Source: Pseudomonas sp. P5_109
GTDB lineage: Bacteria > Pseudomonadota > Gammaproteobacteria > Pseudomonadales > Pseudomonadaceae
Direction of reading: 5' to 3'
Assembly (NCBI RefSeq): GCF_034009455.1
Contig: NZ_CP125380.1
Coordinates: 5,221,501-5,285,500, forward strand
Length of the DNA: 64,000 nucleotides
Position numbers and translations under genes: made by a program. The number at the start of each line of letters is the position of its first letter. Positions within the stretch are counted from its first letter, which is position 1. Positions 46,973 through 56,747 of the stretch are shown here, one piece after another. The notes beneath the pieces are model-generated. The model was not told the DNA's origin and made no database searches. It was given only the letters and a program-made list of their open reading frames with translations.

Positions 46973-48367
46973 ATGAGCCGTATCGAAACCGACAGCCTCG
47001 GCCAGGTTGAAGTCCCGGATGAAGCCTATTGGGGCGCTCAGACGCAACGCTCGCTGATCAACTTCGCCATCGGCAACGAACGCATGCCGTTGGCGGTGTT
47101 GCATGCCCTGGCGCTGATCAAGAAAGCCGCGGCGCGGGTCAATGATCGCAACGGCGACGTGCCCGCCGATATCGCCCGCCTGATCGAGCAGGCGGCCGAC
47201 GAAGTGCTCGCCGGCGACCACGACGACCAGTTTCCGCTGGTGGTCTGGCAAACCGGCAGCGGCACCCAGAGCAACATGAACGTCAACGAAGTGATCGCCG
47301 GTCGCGCCAACGAGCTGGCCGGCAACCCCCGGGGCGGCAAGTCCCCAGTGCACCCCAACGACCACGTCAATCGTTCCCAGAGCTCCAACGACTGCTTCCC
47401 CACCGCCATGCACATCGCGGCTGTCCAGGCGGTGCAACAGCAATTGCTGCCGGCGATCAGCGAACTGTCCGGTGGCCTGGCCGAGCTGGCCGCGCGCCAT
47501 ATGAAACTGGTCAAGACCGGCCGTACGCACATGATGGATGCGACACCGATCACCTTCGGTCAGGAAGTTTCAGCCTTCATCGCGCAACTCGACTACGCCG
47601 AGCGGGCGATCCGCAGCGCACTGCCCGCGGTCTGCGAGCTGGCCCAAGGCGGAACGGCCGTCGGCACCGGGCTGAATTCACCCCACGGCTTCGGTGAGGC
47701 CATTGCCGCAGAATTGGCCGCCCTCTCCGGCTTGCCGTTTATCACCGCGCCGAACAAATTCGCCGCTCTGGCCGGCCATGAGCCGCTGACCACGTTGTCC
47801 GGCGCGCTGAAAACCCTCGCCGTGGCGCTGATGAAAATCGCCAACGACCTGCGCCTGCTGGGCTCCGGTCCGCGCGCCGGTTTCGCTGAGGTCAAGCTAC
47901 CAGCCAATGAACCAGGCAGCTCGATCATGCCGGGCAAGGTCAACCCGACCCAGTGCGAAGCGCTGTCGATGCTGGCCTGCCAGGTGTTGGGCAACGACGT
48001 CGCCATCGGCTTTGCGGCCAGTCAGGGCCACTTGCAGTTGAACGTGTTCAAACCGGTGATCATCCATAACCTGCTGCAATCGATCCGCCTGCTGGCCGAT
48101 GGCTGCAGCAACTTCCAGCAGCACTGCGTGGCTGGCCTGGAGCCGGATGTGGAAAAAATGGCTGAACACCTGGAACAAGGCCTGATGCTGGTGACGGCAC
48201 TCAATCCGCACATTGGCTATGACAAATCGGCGGAGATCGCCAAGAAGGCCTACAGCGAAGGCCTGACCTTGCGCGAGGCGGCGTTGCAACTCGGGTATCT
48301 GACTGACGAAGAGTTCGAGGCGTGGGTGAGGCCGGAGAATATGCTGGAGGCTGGGGCCAAAGGCTGA
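46973..48367 (+). CDS. fumC: Class II fumarate hydratase
   Basis: A 464-residue fumarase. The family signature is [11 protein letters not shown] near residue 319. Upstream are [11 protein letters not shown] and [14 protein letters not shown]. It is oxygen-stable and iron-independent and hydrates fumarate to malate in the TCA cycle. The ATG at 46973 gives [10 protein letters not shown]; an upstream codon would add 27 residues of poor composition. It is not next to sodA, so it is the second-type fumC of pseudomonads (fumC2-like). A REPIN follows 24 bases after the stop. Confidence 0.94.
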   Translation: MSRIETDSLGQVEVPDEAYWGAQTQRSLINFAIGNERMPLAVLHALALIKKAAARVNDRNGDVPADIARLIEQAADEVLAGDHDDQFPLVVWQTGSGTQSNMNVNEVIAGRANELAGNPRGGKSPVHPNDHVNRSQSSNDCFPTAMHIAAVQAVQQQLLPAISELSGGLAELAARHMKLVKTGRTHMMDATPITFGQEVSAFIAQLDYAERAIRSALPAVCELAQGGTAVGTGLNSPHGFGEAIAAELAALSGLPFITAPNKFAALAGHEPLTTLSGALKTLAVALMKIANDLRLLGSGPRAGFAEVKLPANEPGSSIMPGKVNPTQCEALSMLACQVLGNDVAIGFAASQGHLQLNVFKPVIIHNLLQSIRLLADGCSNFQQHCVAGLEPDVEKMAEHLEQGLMLVTALNPHIGYDKSAEIAKKAYSEGLTLREAALQLGYLTDEEFEAWVRPENMLEAGAKG

Positions 48368-48391
48368 GTGCTGTAGCGCCTGATAGTCCGT

Positions 48392-48450
48392 CTTCGCGAG
48401 CAAGCCCGCTCCCACAGGGATCCAATGTGGGAGCGGGCTTGCTCGCGAAG
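48392..48450. repeat. REPIN after fumC
   Basis: Two perfectly inverted CTTCGCGAGCAAGCCCGCTC units with a ten-base spacer. It is the most compact, nearly perfect REPIN of the window and lies between the convergent fumC and EamA genes. Confidence 0.92.
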
Positions 48451-48464
48451 TACGATAACGCGAT

Positions 48465-49424
48465 CTAACTGGCTGCCATCCGCACCTTGCGCGCCTTCAA
48501 CCCGGCAATCAACGACGGCCCCAACGCCACCAGCGCCGAACCCAGCACCACCAGCACCGCGCCGCCATAACCCAGACCATTGATCGTCTCGGCATGCACA
48601 TAGTCGGGCCACAGCCATGCCGCCATGGCGACCGCCGCAAAGGTCACCAACGGCGTGATGGCCAGTGTCGCACTGACCCGGGAAGCTTCCCAATGGGCCA
48701 GGGCCTCGGCAAATGCGCCATAGGCAATCAGGGTGTTGAGGCAGCACGCCAGCAGCAACCATCCCTGCAACGGATTCAATTGCAGCGCTTCGAGCGGATG
48801 CACCCACGGCGTCAGCAGCGCGGCGCAAAACAGGTAGATCACCATCATCACCTGCAGCGAATTCCACACCGTCAGCAATTGTTTCTGCCCCAGGGCATAG
48901 AAGGTCCAGACCGTGGACGCCAGCAGCACCAGCAGCACGCCGGCGGTGTAGTCGGTCAGCGAGGTAAGCAACTCACTCAAGCGCTGGTTGAAAAACAGTG
49001 CAAAGCCGATCAGCAGCACCAGCAGGCCAATCCCCTGCCCCAGGCTGAAACGTTCCTTGAACACAAACAGACTGGCGATCAGCAGCATGATCGGGCCCAT
49101 CTGCACCACCAGTTGCGCCGTGCCGGGGCTGAGCAGGTTCAGGCCCATCAAGTACAACACGTAGTTACCGACCAGGCCGAGCACTGCCATCAGCACCAGC
49201 CAGCCTCCGCGAGGCCCGAGCACTTTGCGGCTGGGCAGGCGCTTGGTCGCCGCCAGATAGATGAACAGACAGCTACCAGAGACCATCAGGCGAAACCAGG
49301 TCACCGTCACCGGGTCCATCACCAGCAGCACTTGCTTGAGCTTGATCGGCAGGATTCCCCACAACAACGCGGTCAACAAGGCCAGGAACAAGCCGTAAAC
49401 CCAGCGACCCGATGAAATGTGCAT
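48465..49424 (-). CDS. EamA/DMT-superfamily transporter
   Basis: A 319-residue membrane protein with ten predicted helices in two EamA repeats (~10-145 and ~155-300). The first begins L-F-L-A-L-L-T-A-L-L-W-G, typical of the drug/metabolite family. The C-terminal tail is basic. Substrate is unknown; members move amino acids or metabolites. The ATG is at 49422-49424 with a weak ribosome-binding site. It is convergent with fumC and flanked by REPs on both sides. Confidence 0.85.
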   Translation of the reverse strand: MHISSGRWVYGLFLALLTALLWGILPIKLKQVLLVMDPVTVTWFRLMVSGSCLFIYLAATKRLPSRKVLGPRGGWLVLMAVLGLVGNYVLYLMGLNLLSPGTAQLVVQMGPIMLLIASLFVFKERFSLGQGIGLLVLLIGFALFFNQRLSELLTSLTDYTAGVLLVLLASTVWTFYALGQKQLLTVWNSLQVMMVIYLFCAALLTPWVHPLEALQLNPLQGWLLLACCLNTLIAYGAFAEALAHWEASRVSATLAITPLVTFAAVAMAAWLWPDYVHAETINGLGYGGAVLVVLGSALVALGPSLIAGLKARKVRMAAS

Positions 49425-49568
49425 GTGAACCCCAACGCCAACTGACAGGAGCCGTCATTCTAGGCCGGGAGCGGTGGTGTACACAGGCACAGTTTGAGGC
49501 TGGCCGCGAATGAAACTGTGCAGGTCGTAATCTTTGAGGGGGGCTTTGGATGAGTCGGCAAATCGTGT

Positions 49569-49635
49569 CGCTCCCACATTCAACCGTATATAACTTGAGT
49601 ACTCGGTCAAATGTGGGAGCGGGCTTGCTCGCGAA
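49569..49635. repeat. Degenerate REP pair upstream of the EamA gene
   Basis: The right unit is a full TGTGGGAGCGGGCTTGCTCG copy. The left one keeps only CGCTCCCACATT, so the pair is a decayed REPIN. Confidence 0.75.
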
Positions 49636-49668
49636 TGCGATCTGACAAGTCACACAAAACAGTGAAAA

Positions 49669-50853
49669 CTAACGCACCGCTTCAAACAACCCGGTTGCCC
49701 CCATCCCGCCACCCACGCACATCGTGACAATGCCGTAACGCAGATTGCGACGCTGCAACTCACGAACGAGATGCCCGACCTGGCGCGAGCCGGTCATGCC
49801 GAACGGGTGGCCGATAGAAATCGAGCCGCCGTTGACGTTGTACTTGTCATTATCGATTTCAAGGCGATTACGCGCATACAAACACTGCGAGGCAAACGCT
49901 TCGTTGAGCTCCCACAAATCGATATCGGCAATTTGCAAGCCTTTGGCCTTGAGCAGTTTCGGTACCGAAAACACCGGGCCGATGCCCATCTCGTCCGGCG
50001 CGCAACCGGCCACGGTAAAACCGCGGAAGAACGCTTTCGGCTTGAGTCCCAGTTCCAGCGCTTTTTCCAGGCTCATCACCAGGGTCATGGAGGCGCCGTC
50101 AGACAGTTGCGACGAGTTGCCGGCCGTGACCGAGCCATCTTCGGCAAACACCGGCTTCAACCCGGCCAGACTTTCCAGGGTGGTGTCCGGACGGTTGCAG
50201 TCATCGCGGTCGACAATGCCATCGAGAATCTGTGCCTGACCGGTTGCCTTGTCTTCAACGCGGTACTTCACCGCCATCGGCACGATCTCATCTGCGAACA
50301 GCCCGGCGGCCTGAGCTTGCGCGGTACGCTGCTGGCTTTGCAGGGCGTACAAGTCCTGCTCTTCTCGGCTGACGCTGTAGCGTCGGGCGACGATTTCAGC
50401 CGTCTGGCCCATCGGGAAGTAGATGCCCGGCACCTGCTCCTTGAGCAACGGGTTGATCAGATTGTCGGTGTTGACGCTTTTCATGGTCAGGCTGATGGAC
50501 TCGACGCCGCCGGCGACGATGATGTCGCTGCAGCCCGAAGCGATCTGATTGGCGGCGATAGCGATCGCCTGCAAGCCCGAGGAACAGAAGCGGTTGAGGG
50601 TCATGCCGGCGGTGCCGATGCCCAGGCGCGAGAGCACCGCGACATTGCGACCGATGTTGATACCCTGGGCGCCTTCGTTGGAGCCGGCGCCAACGATGCA
50701 GTCCTCGACGCTCGCCGGATCGATACCGGTGCGCGCCAACAGCGCATCGACACAGTGTGCCGCCATGTCGTCCGGGCGGGTCATGTTGAATTTACCGCGA
50801 AAGGATTTGGCCAGACCGGTCCGCACGCTATCGACGATCACCACTTCACGCAT
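49669..50853 (-). CDS. Acetyl-CoA C-acyltransferase (thiolase)
   Basis: A 394-residue thiolase. The acyl-accepting cysteine is in N-R-F-C-S-S-G-L-Q-A near residue 90, the histidine region is N-E-A-F-A then G-H-P-F-G-M-T-G-S-R, and the C-terminal catalytic cysteine is in M-C-V-G-G-G-M-G. It may act in beta-oxidation or in acetoacetyl-CoA formation; no fad partner is adjacent. The start at ATG 50851-50853 has GAGGT five bases upstream. Next to it on the same strand is the polyphosphate kinase 2 gene, about 100 bases upstream. Confidence 0.92.
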   Translation of the reverse strand: MREVVIVDSVRTGLAKSFRGKFNMTRPDDMAAHCVDALLARTGIDPASVEDCIVGAGSNEGAQGINIGRNVAVLSRLGIGTAGMTLNRFCSSGLQAIAIAANQIASGCSDIIVAGGVESISLTMKSVNTDNLINPLLKEQVPGIYFPMGQTAEIVARRYSVSREEQDLYALQSQQRTAQAQAAGLFADEIVPMAVKYRVEDKATGQAQILDGIVDRDDCNRPDTTLESLAGLKPVFAEDGSVTAGNSSQLSDGASMTLVMSLEKALELGLKPKAFFRGFTVAGCAPDEMGIGPVFSVPKLLKAKGLQIADIDLWELNEAFASQCLYARNRLEIDNDKYNVNGGSISIGHPFGMTGSRQVGHLVRELQRRNLRYGIVTMCVGGGMGATGLFEAVR

Positions 50854-50955
50854 GGCATACCTCATTGTTGTTATCGGTTGAGAGTGGACCGAGCATAAGT
50901 CCAGCTCTTCACCGACCGCGACAATCATTCACCTCGCGTATGCGTAACCATCGTT

Positions 50956-52479
50956 TCAGTCCTTTTCCTTGTGCTTCTTGCTCTCATGCCGATCGGACTT
51001 TTCGAAAGCCTGTTCCAGTGCCCGGTTGATGGTGCGCAAGACCTTGACCCGCGCCCAGCGCTTGTCGTTGGCTTCCACCAGGGTCCATGGCGCGATCTCG
51101 GTGCTGGTACGGTCGACCATGTCGCCGACCGCCGCGCGATAGTCATCCCATTTTTCACGGTTGCGCCAGTCGTCATCGGTGATCTTGAAGCGTTTGAAGG
51201 GGATCTTTTCGCGCGCCTCGAAGCGCTCCAGTTGCGTCTGTTTGTCGATGGACAGCCAGAACTTGACCACGATCACCCTGGCATCGGTCAGTTGCTCCTC
51301 GAAATCGTTGATCTCGCTGTACGCGCGCAACCAGTCTGCCGGACTGCAAAAACCCTCGATGCGCTCCACCAACACCCGGCCATACCAGGAGCGGTCGAAC
51401 ACAGTGAACTTGCCCCGGGCCGGAAGGTGCCGCCAGAAGCGCCACAGATAGGGCTGCGCCCGCTCTTCTTCGGTGGGTGCGGCAATCGGCACGATGTTGT
51501 ACTGGCGTGGGTCAAGTGCTGCCGCCACCCGGCGGATCGCCCCGCCCTTGCCGGCCGCGTCATTGCCCTCGAACACCGCCACCAGCGCGTGGCGGCGCAT
51601 GCGCTTGTCGCGCATCAGCCCGGAGAACCGCGCCTGCTCGGTGATCAGCTGTTCTTCGTAATCGTCCTTGTCCAACTTCAGGTTCAAGTCCAGGCTGTCG
51701 AGCAGGTTCACTTGGTCGACACTGGGGACCACTGGCGCGGCGCTGACCTTTTCCGGATGGATCGTCGGCCGCGTCAATGCGCCCTGCAGCCCCGCCAGCA
51801 GAATCCGCCCCACGGCCAGGCTGCGATAATGGGCATCCACCCCGGCGATCACATGCCAGGGTGCATAGTCGCGGCTGGTGCGGCGCAGCACTCGCTCGCC
51901 ATACTTCACGAACCTGTCGTAGGTTTGCGATTGCTGCCAGTCCAGCGGGCTGATGCGCCAACTGTGCAGCGGGTCGTCGGCCAACGCCTTGAGGCGTGCC
52001 TTCATTTGCTTCTTGGAGAGGTGAAACCAGAACTTGAAGATCAGCGCACCTTCATCGCAGAGCATCTTTTCCAGGCGCTCGGCGGCATTGATCGCCTGGT
52101 CGAGTCGCGGGTCCTTGAACTCGCCATGGACCCGTCCCTGCAGCATCTGGCTGTACCAGTTGCCGAAAAAAATCCCCATGCGCCCCTTGGCCGGGAGCAT
52201 TCGCCAGTACCGCCAGGCCGGTGGCCGCGCCAGTTCTTCGTCGGTTTGCTGATCGAACGTGCGCACCTCGATCAGGCGCGGGTCCATCCACTCGTTGAGC
52301 AACTTGATCGTCTCGCCCTTGCCGGCACCTTCGATGCCATTGATCAAAATGATTACCGGAAAGCGGCGTTGCTGCTGCAATTCGAATTGAGCTTCGAGCA
52401 ACGCTTCGCGCAGGGCCGGGACTTCGGCGTCGTAGGTATCTTTGTCGATGGCGTGATCGATTTCGGCGGATTCAAACAT
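50956..52479 (-). CDS. pap: Polyphosphate:AMP phosphotransferase (two-domain PPK2)
   Basis: A 507-residue class II polyphosphate kinase 2 with two tandem PPK2 domains (~15-245 and ~270-490). Each has a Walker A (NGIEGAGKGETI and EGNDAAGKGGAI) and a lid/Walker B region (I-F-F-G-N-W-Y-S and V-F-D-R-S-W-Y-G-R). Only the second has the canonical D-R-S-W-Y; the first has G-N-W-Y, so the C-terminal domain is likely the catalytic one. It makes ADP from AMP and polyphosphate. GGAAGGGAG precedes the ATG. The C-terminus is Lys/Glu-rich. Confidence 0.92.
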   Translation of the reverse strand: MFESAEIDHAIDKDTYDAEVPALREALLEAQFELQQQRRFPVIILINGIEGAGKGETIKLLNEWMDPRLIEVRTFDQQTDEELARPPAWRYWRMLPAKGRMGIFFGNWYSQMLQGRVHGEFKDPRLDQAINAAERLEKMLCDEGALIFKFWFHLSKKQMKARLKALADDPLHSWRISPLDWQQSQTYDRFVKYGERVLRRTSRDYAPWHVIAGVDAHYRSLAVGRILLAGLQGALTRPTIHPEKVSAAPVVPSVDQVNLLDSLDLNLKLDKDDYEEQLITEQARFSGLMRDKRMRRHALVAVFEGNDAAGKGGAIRRVAAALDPRQYNIVPIAAPTEEERAQPYLWRFWRHLPARGKFTVFDRSWYGRVLVERIEGFCSPADWLRAYSEINDFEEQLTDARVIVVKFWLSIDKQTQLERFEAREKIPFKRFKITDDDWRNREKWDDYRAAVGDMVDRTSTEIAPWTLVEANDKRWARVKVLRTINRALEQAFEKSDRHESKKHKEKD

Positions 52480-52566
52480 GAGCGGCTCCCTTCCAGATGT
52501 GAGCAAGACTAGCGGATGGAGTTCTTCTGCGGGGAAGAAATCCATTCATGGAGCAGACCCGAATCC
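52480..52566. other. Short leader region upstream of the PPK2 gene
   Basis: About 85 bases before the next REPIN; nothing distinct seen. Confidence 0.3.
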
Positions 52567-52699
52567 TGTGGCGAGGGGGCTTGCCCCCGTTCGGCTGCGA
52601 AGCAGTCGTCAAATCGATAGACTCGGGATTCCTGGCACAAAGTAGTCGCCTGGTTTGGGGCTGCTTCGCAACCCAACGGGGGCAAGCCCCCTCGCCACA
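52567..52699. repeat. REPIN between the PPK2 gene and mnmC
   Basis: Inverted arms TGTGGCGAGGGGGCTTGCCC and its complement flank an imperfect centre with a GCGAAGCAG / CTGCTTCGC inner pair. This is the TGGCGAGG core type. It fills most of the 343-base gap. Confidence 0.9.
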
Positions 52700-52822
52700 A
52701 AAGCACATCGCCCTTCGCCCGACCTCGAAGTTTCGCTGATCCAGAAACACCTTCCTTGCCACGGATCAAGCACCACACCTTCAATCGGCTAGAATGGCCG
52801 CCTTGCCGTTGCCGAGCCTGCC

Positions 52823-54802
52823 ATGAAACCTGTATTGCCCCACGCCCAACTCGACTGGGACGACCACGGTCGCCCGTATTCGCGAGTGTTCGACGACGTG
52901 TACTTCTCCGACCAGTCAGGGCTGGATGAAACCCGCTATGTGTTCATCGAGCAGAATCGCTTGGCCGAACGCTTTGCCGCCCTGCCCGAGGGCGGGCGGC
53001 TGGTCATTGGTGAAACGGGGTTCGGCACCGGGCTGAATTTCCTGTGTGCCTGGCAGGTGTTCGAGCAACACGCGGCAGCCGGAGCGCGGTTACATTTTGT
53101 CAGCGTCGAGAAGTACCCGTTGAGCCCGGCCGACTTGCAACGGGCCCTGGCGCTGTGGCCGGAACTCAAGGTGTTTGCCGATCAATTGCTGGCGCAGTAC
53201 GTGGCCATCCATCAGGGCTTTCAACGCCTGACGCTGGATAACGGCCGCGTGACCCTGACGCTGCTGATCGGCGATGCACTGGAGCAACTGCCGCAACTCG
53301 ATGCCCGGATCGACGCCTGGTTTCTCGACGGTTTCGCTCCGGCGAAAAACCCCGACATGTGGACCGCCGAACTGTTTGCCGAACTGGCTCGCCTGGCCGC
53401 TCCCGGTGCATCCATCAGCACCTTCACCAGCACTGGTTGGGTGCGGCGCCTGCTCAATGCCGCCGGCTTCAAGATGAAACGCACCCCCGGCATCGGCCAC
53501 AAATGGGAGATCCTGCGCGGCGAGTTCCTCGGCTGGCCCCAGGAAACGCCTGCCCCGGCCGCCGATAAACCCTGGTTTGCCCGCCCGGCTGCGCTGACCG
53601 GCGAGCGCCGGGCGCTGGTGATCGGTGCCGGGTTGGCCGGTTGTGCCAGCGCCGCCAGCCTCGCCGCGCGGGGCTGGCAAGTGACTTTGCTGGAGCGTCA
53701 CGACGACATCGCCCGGGAAGCTTCGGGTAATCCGCAGGGCGTGCTCTACCTGAAGTTATCGGCCCATGGCACGGCGCTGTCGCAAATGATCGTCAGCGGG
53801 TTCGGCTACACCCGGCGACTGCTCGAACACTTGCAACGGGGCCGCGACTGGGACGACTGCGGCGTGTTGCAACTGGCCTTCAATGCCAAGGAGGCCGAGC
53901 GTCAGGCGCAGTTGGCGGCGGCGTTTCCGGCAAACTTGCTGCACCTGCTGGATCAATCCGAGGCGCAGGCCGTGGCCGGTATCGGGTTGGCAAACGGAGG
54001 CCTGTTCTATCCCGAAGGCGGCTGGGTTCACCCCCCGGCGCTGTGCCAGTGGCAGGCCGGGCACCCGCGAGTTCAATTACTGACGCATCGCGATGCGCTG
54101 GAACTGCACAAGGTTGGGGATCAGTGGCAAGCCTGGAACGGCGAGTGCTTGCTCGCCAGCGCGCCGGTGGTGGTACTCGCCGGTGCCGCCGAAATCCGGC
54201 GTTTCCCCGAAAGTGCCGAGCTACCGCTCAAACGCATTCGCGGGCAAATCACCCGCCTGGCGCAAACCCCGCAAAGCCAGGCCCTGGGCACCGTGGTCTG
54301 CGCCGAAGGCTATGTCGCCCCCGCGCGGCTGGGCGAACACACGCTGGGAGCCAGTTTTGATTTCAACAGCGATGACCTGACGCCGACCACGGCCGAACAC
54401 CTGGGCAACCTGGCCATGCTCGAAGAGATTTCCCACGATCTGGTCGAACGTCTACAGGCCGATAAACTGGCGGTTGAAAGCCTCCAGGGGCGCGCTGCAT
54501 TTCGCTGCACCAGCCCTGACTACTTGCCAATCGTCGGCCCATTGGCCGATACCCAGGCGTTCGCTCAGGCGTATGCAGCGCTGGGCAAGGATGCCCGACA
54601 GGTGCCGGACGTCGAATGTCCATGGCTTGACGGTTTGTACATCAACAGCGGCCACGGCTCGCGCGGCCTGATCACCGCGCCGCTGTGCGGAGAACTGCTG
54701 GCGGCGTGGCTGGACAACGAACCCCTGCCGTTGCCCAGAAGCGTGGCCGAAGCCTGTCACCCCAACCGGTTTGCCTTGCGACGCCTGATCCGCGGCAAAT
54801 AG
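52823..54802 (+). CDS. mnmC: Bifunctional tRNA mnm5s2U34 synthase MnmC
   Basis: A 659-residue two-domain enzyme. Residues ~1-245 are the SAM-dependent methyltransferase (MnmD part) with G-E-T-G-F-G-T-G-L-N-F-L and D-A-W-F-L-D-G-F-A-P-A-K-N-P-D-M-W. Residues ~260-659 are the FAD-dependent oxidoreductase (V-I-G-A-G-L-A-G-C-A). The oxidase removes the carboxymethyl group of cmnm5(s2)U34, then the methyltransferase makes mnm5(s2)U34 in the wobble position of several tRNAs. The ribosome-binding site is weak. A ~170-base gap separates it from the NAGGN operon downstream on the same strand. Confidence 0.95.
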   Translation: MKPVLPHAQLDWDDHGRPYSRVFDDVYFSDQSGLDETRYVFIEQNRLAERFAALPEGGRLVIGETGFGTGLNFLCAWQVFEQHAAAGARLHFVSVEKYPLSPADLQRALALWPELKVFADQLLAQYVAIHQGFQRLTLDNGRVTLTLLIGDALEQLPQLDARIDAWFLDGFAPAKNPDMWTAELFAELARLAAPGASISTFTSTGWVRRLLNAAGFKMKRTPGIGHKWEILRGEFLGWPQETPAPAADKPWFARPAALTGERRALVIGAGLAGCASAASLAARGWQVTLLERHDDIAREASGNPQGVLYLKLSAHGTALSQMIVSGFGYTRRLLEHLQRGRDWDDCGVLQLAFNAKEAERQAQLAAAFPANLLHLLDQSEAQAVAGIGLANGGLFYPEGGWVHPPALCQWQAGHPRVQLLTHRDALELHKVGDQWQAWNGECLLASAPVVVLAGAAEIRRFPESAELPLKRIRGQITRLAQTPQSQALGTVVCAEGYVAPARLGEHTLGASFDFNSDDLTPTTAEHLGNLAMLEEISHDLVERLQADKLAVESLQGRAAFRCTSPDYLPIVGPLADTQAFAQAYAALGKDARQVPDVECPWLDGLYINSGHGSRGLITAPLCGELLAAWLDNEPLPLPRSVAEACHPNRFALRRLIRGK

Positions 54803-54971
54803 TCGATACCGCCGTCGAGAGCGCCCGCACAGCGCCTCTCGACCCAGGCTCGCCAGCTTATAACTCATCGATCTAAAACTCCCCTTACCGATACAGGTCA
54901 CTTTCTGAGTACCCGCCGTTTTGGCGCGGTATCGATCGACCCTCCCCAACGGAAAAACCGGTAAGGAATTT

Positions 54972-56744
54972 ATGTGCGGATTAGCTGGCGAGTTACGTTT
55001 TGATCATCAACCTGCAGACCTTGCAGCCATCGAACGAATCACCCATCACCTGGCCCCCCGCGGCCCCGACGCCTGGGGCTTTCATAGCCAGGGGCCGGTT
55101 GCCCTGGGCCATCGACGCCTGAAAATCATGGACCTGTCGGACGGCTCGGCGCAGCCGATGATCGACCCGCAATTGGGCTTGTCCCTGGCCTTCAACGGGG
55201 CGATCTACAACTTCCCGGAACTGCGCACGGAGCTTGAAAGCCTGGGCTACGCCTTCTACTCCGGCGGCGACACCGAAGTATTGCTCAAGGGCTATCACGC
55301 CTGGGGCGAGGCCTTGCTGCCGAAGCTCAACGGCATGTTTGCCTTTGCCATCTGGGAGCGCGATGCCCAACGTCTGTTCATCGCCCGCGACCGTCTCGGC
55401 GTGAAACCGCTGTACCTGTCGCGCACCGGCCAGCGCCTGCGCTTTGCTTCCGCGCTGCCGGCGTTGCTCAAGGGTGGCGACGTCAACCCGATCCTCGATC
55501 CGGTGGCGCTCAATCACTACCTGAACTTCCATTCAGTGGTCCCGGCACCGCGCACCTTGCTGGCGGGCATCGAAAAGCTGCCGCCGGCCACCTGGATGCG
55601 CATCGAAGCCGATGGCCGCACCGAGCAGGAAACCTGGTGGACCCTGCCCTACGGCCCACACGACGATGAGCAGAACCTGACCCTCGAAGACTGGCGCGAC
55701 CGTGTGCTCGACAGCACCCGCGAAGCTGTCGCCATTCGCCAACGGGCAGCCGTGGATGTCGGAGTGCTGCTGTCGGGCGGGGTCGATTCAAGCCTGCTGG
55801 TGGGCTTGTTGCGCGAAGTCGGCGTGGACAATCTGTCGACTTTCTCCATCGGTTTCCAGGATACCGGTGGCGAGCGCGGTGACGAATTCCAGTACTCCGA
55901 CCTGATCGCCCAACACTACGGAACGCGGCATCACCAACTGCGCATCGATGAAAAAGAGATCATCGAACAACTGCCCGCCGCATTCCGCGCCATGAGCGAG
56001 CCGATGGTCAGCCACGACTGCATTGCCTTCTACCTGTTGTCCCGGGAAGTGGCCAAACATTGCAAGGTGGTGCAAAGCGGCCAGGGCGCCGACGAGCTGT
56101 TTGCCGGTTACCACTGGTATCCGCCAGTAGACGGCGCGAGTGACCCGTATGCCGCGTACCGCGAAGCGTTTTTCGACCGCAGCTACGACGACTACGCCGC
56201 CACGGTGCAAGCGAAATGGCTGACTGCGAATGACGCCGCCGGTGACTTCGTCAAAGCCCATTTCGCCAAGCCCGGTGCCGAGGCGGCGGTGGACAAGGCC
56301 TTGCGCCTGGACAGTACGGTGATGCTGGTGGACGACCCGGTCAAACGCGTCGACAACATGACCATGGCCTGGGGGCTGGAAGCGCGCACGCCGTTTCTCG
56401 ACTACCGCCTGGTGGAGTTGTCGGCACGGATTCCGGGGCGTTTCAAACTTCCGGACGGCGGCAAGCAAGTGTTGAAGGAGGCCGCGCGGCAAGTGATTCC
56501 CAGTGAAGTGATCGACCGCAAGAAAGGTTACTTCCCGGTACCGGGCCTCAAGCATTTGCAGGGCGATACGCTGGAGTGGGTGCGCGAACTGCTGCTCGAT
56601 CCAAGTCAGGATCGCGGCCTGTTCAACCCCGCGATGCTCGACCGTCTGCTGACTGATCCTCAGGGACAATTGACGCCGTTGCGCGGCTCCAAGCTGTGGC
56701 AACTGGCGGCCCTCAACCTGTGGCTCAGCGAACAAGGAATCTGA
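54972..56744 (+). CDS. N-acetylglutaminylglutamine amidotransferase (AsnB-like)
   Basis: A 590-residue glutamine-dependent amidotransferase. The mature N-terminus is M-C-G-L-A-G-E-L-R-F with Cys2 as nucleophile; the ATP-pyrophosphatase part has L-L-S-G-G-V-D-S-S-L-L-V and Q-G-A-D-E-L-F-A-G-Y. It amidates the C-terminus of the N-acetyl-Gln-Gln dipeptide to the osmoprotectant NAGGN. AAGGA lies before the ATG at 54972. The ligase starts three bases after the stop. The pair plus the M42-type peptidase is the known NAGGN operon, so it is not a plain asparagine synthetase. Confidence 0.92.
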   Translation: MCGLAGELRFDHQPADLAAIERITHHLAPRGPDAWGFHSQGPVALGHRRLKIMDLSDGSAQPMIDPQLGLSLAFNGAIYNFPELRTELESLGYAFYSGGDTEVLLKGYHAWGEALLPKLNGMFAFAIWERDAQRLFIARDRLGVKPLYLSRTGQRLRFASALPALLKGGDVNPILDPVALNHYLNFHSVVPAPRTLLAGIEKLPPATWMRIEADGRTEQETWWTLPYGPHDDEQNLTLEDWRDRVLDSTREAVAIRQRAAVDVGVLLSGGVDSSLLVGLLREVGVDNLSTFSIGFQDTGGERGDEFQYSDLIAQHYGTRHHQLRIDEKEIIEQLPAAFRAMSEPMVSHDCIAFYLLSREVAKHCKVVQSGQGADELFAGYHWYPPVDGASDPYAAYREAFFDRSYDDYAATVQAKWLTANDAAGDFVKAHFAKPGAEAAVDKALRLDSTVMLVDDPVKRVDNMTMAWGLEARTPFLDYRLVELSARIPGRFKLPDGGKQVLKEAARQVIPSEVIDRKKGYFPVPGLKHLQGDTLEWVRELLLDPSQDRGLFNPAMLDRLLTDPQGQLTPLRGSKLWQLAALNLWLSEQGI

Positions 56745-56747
56745 CCG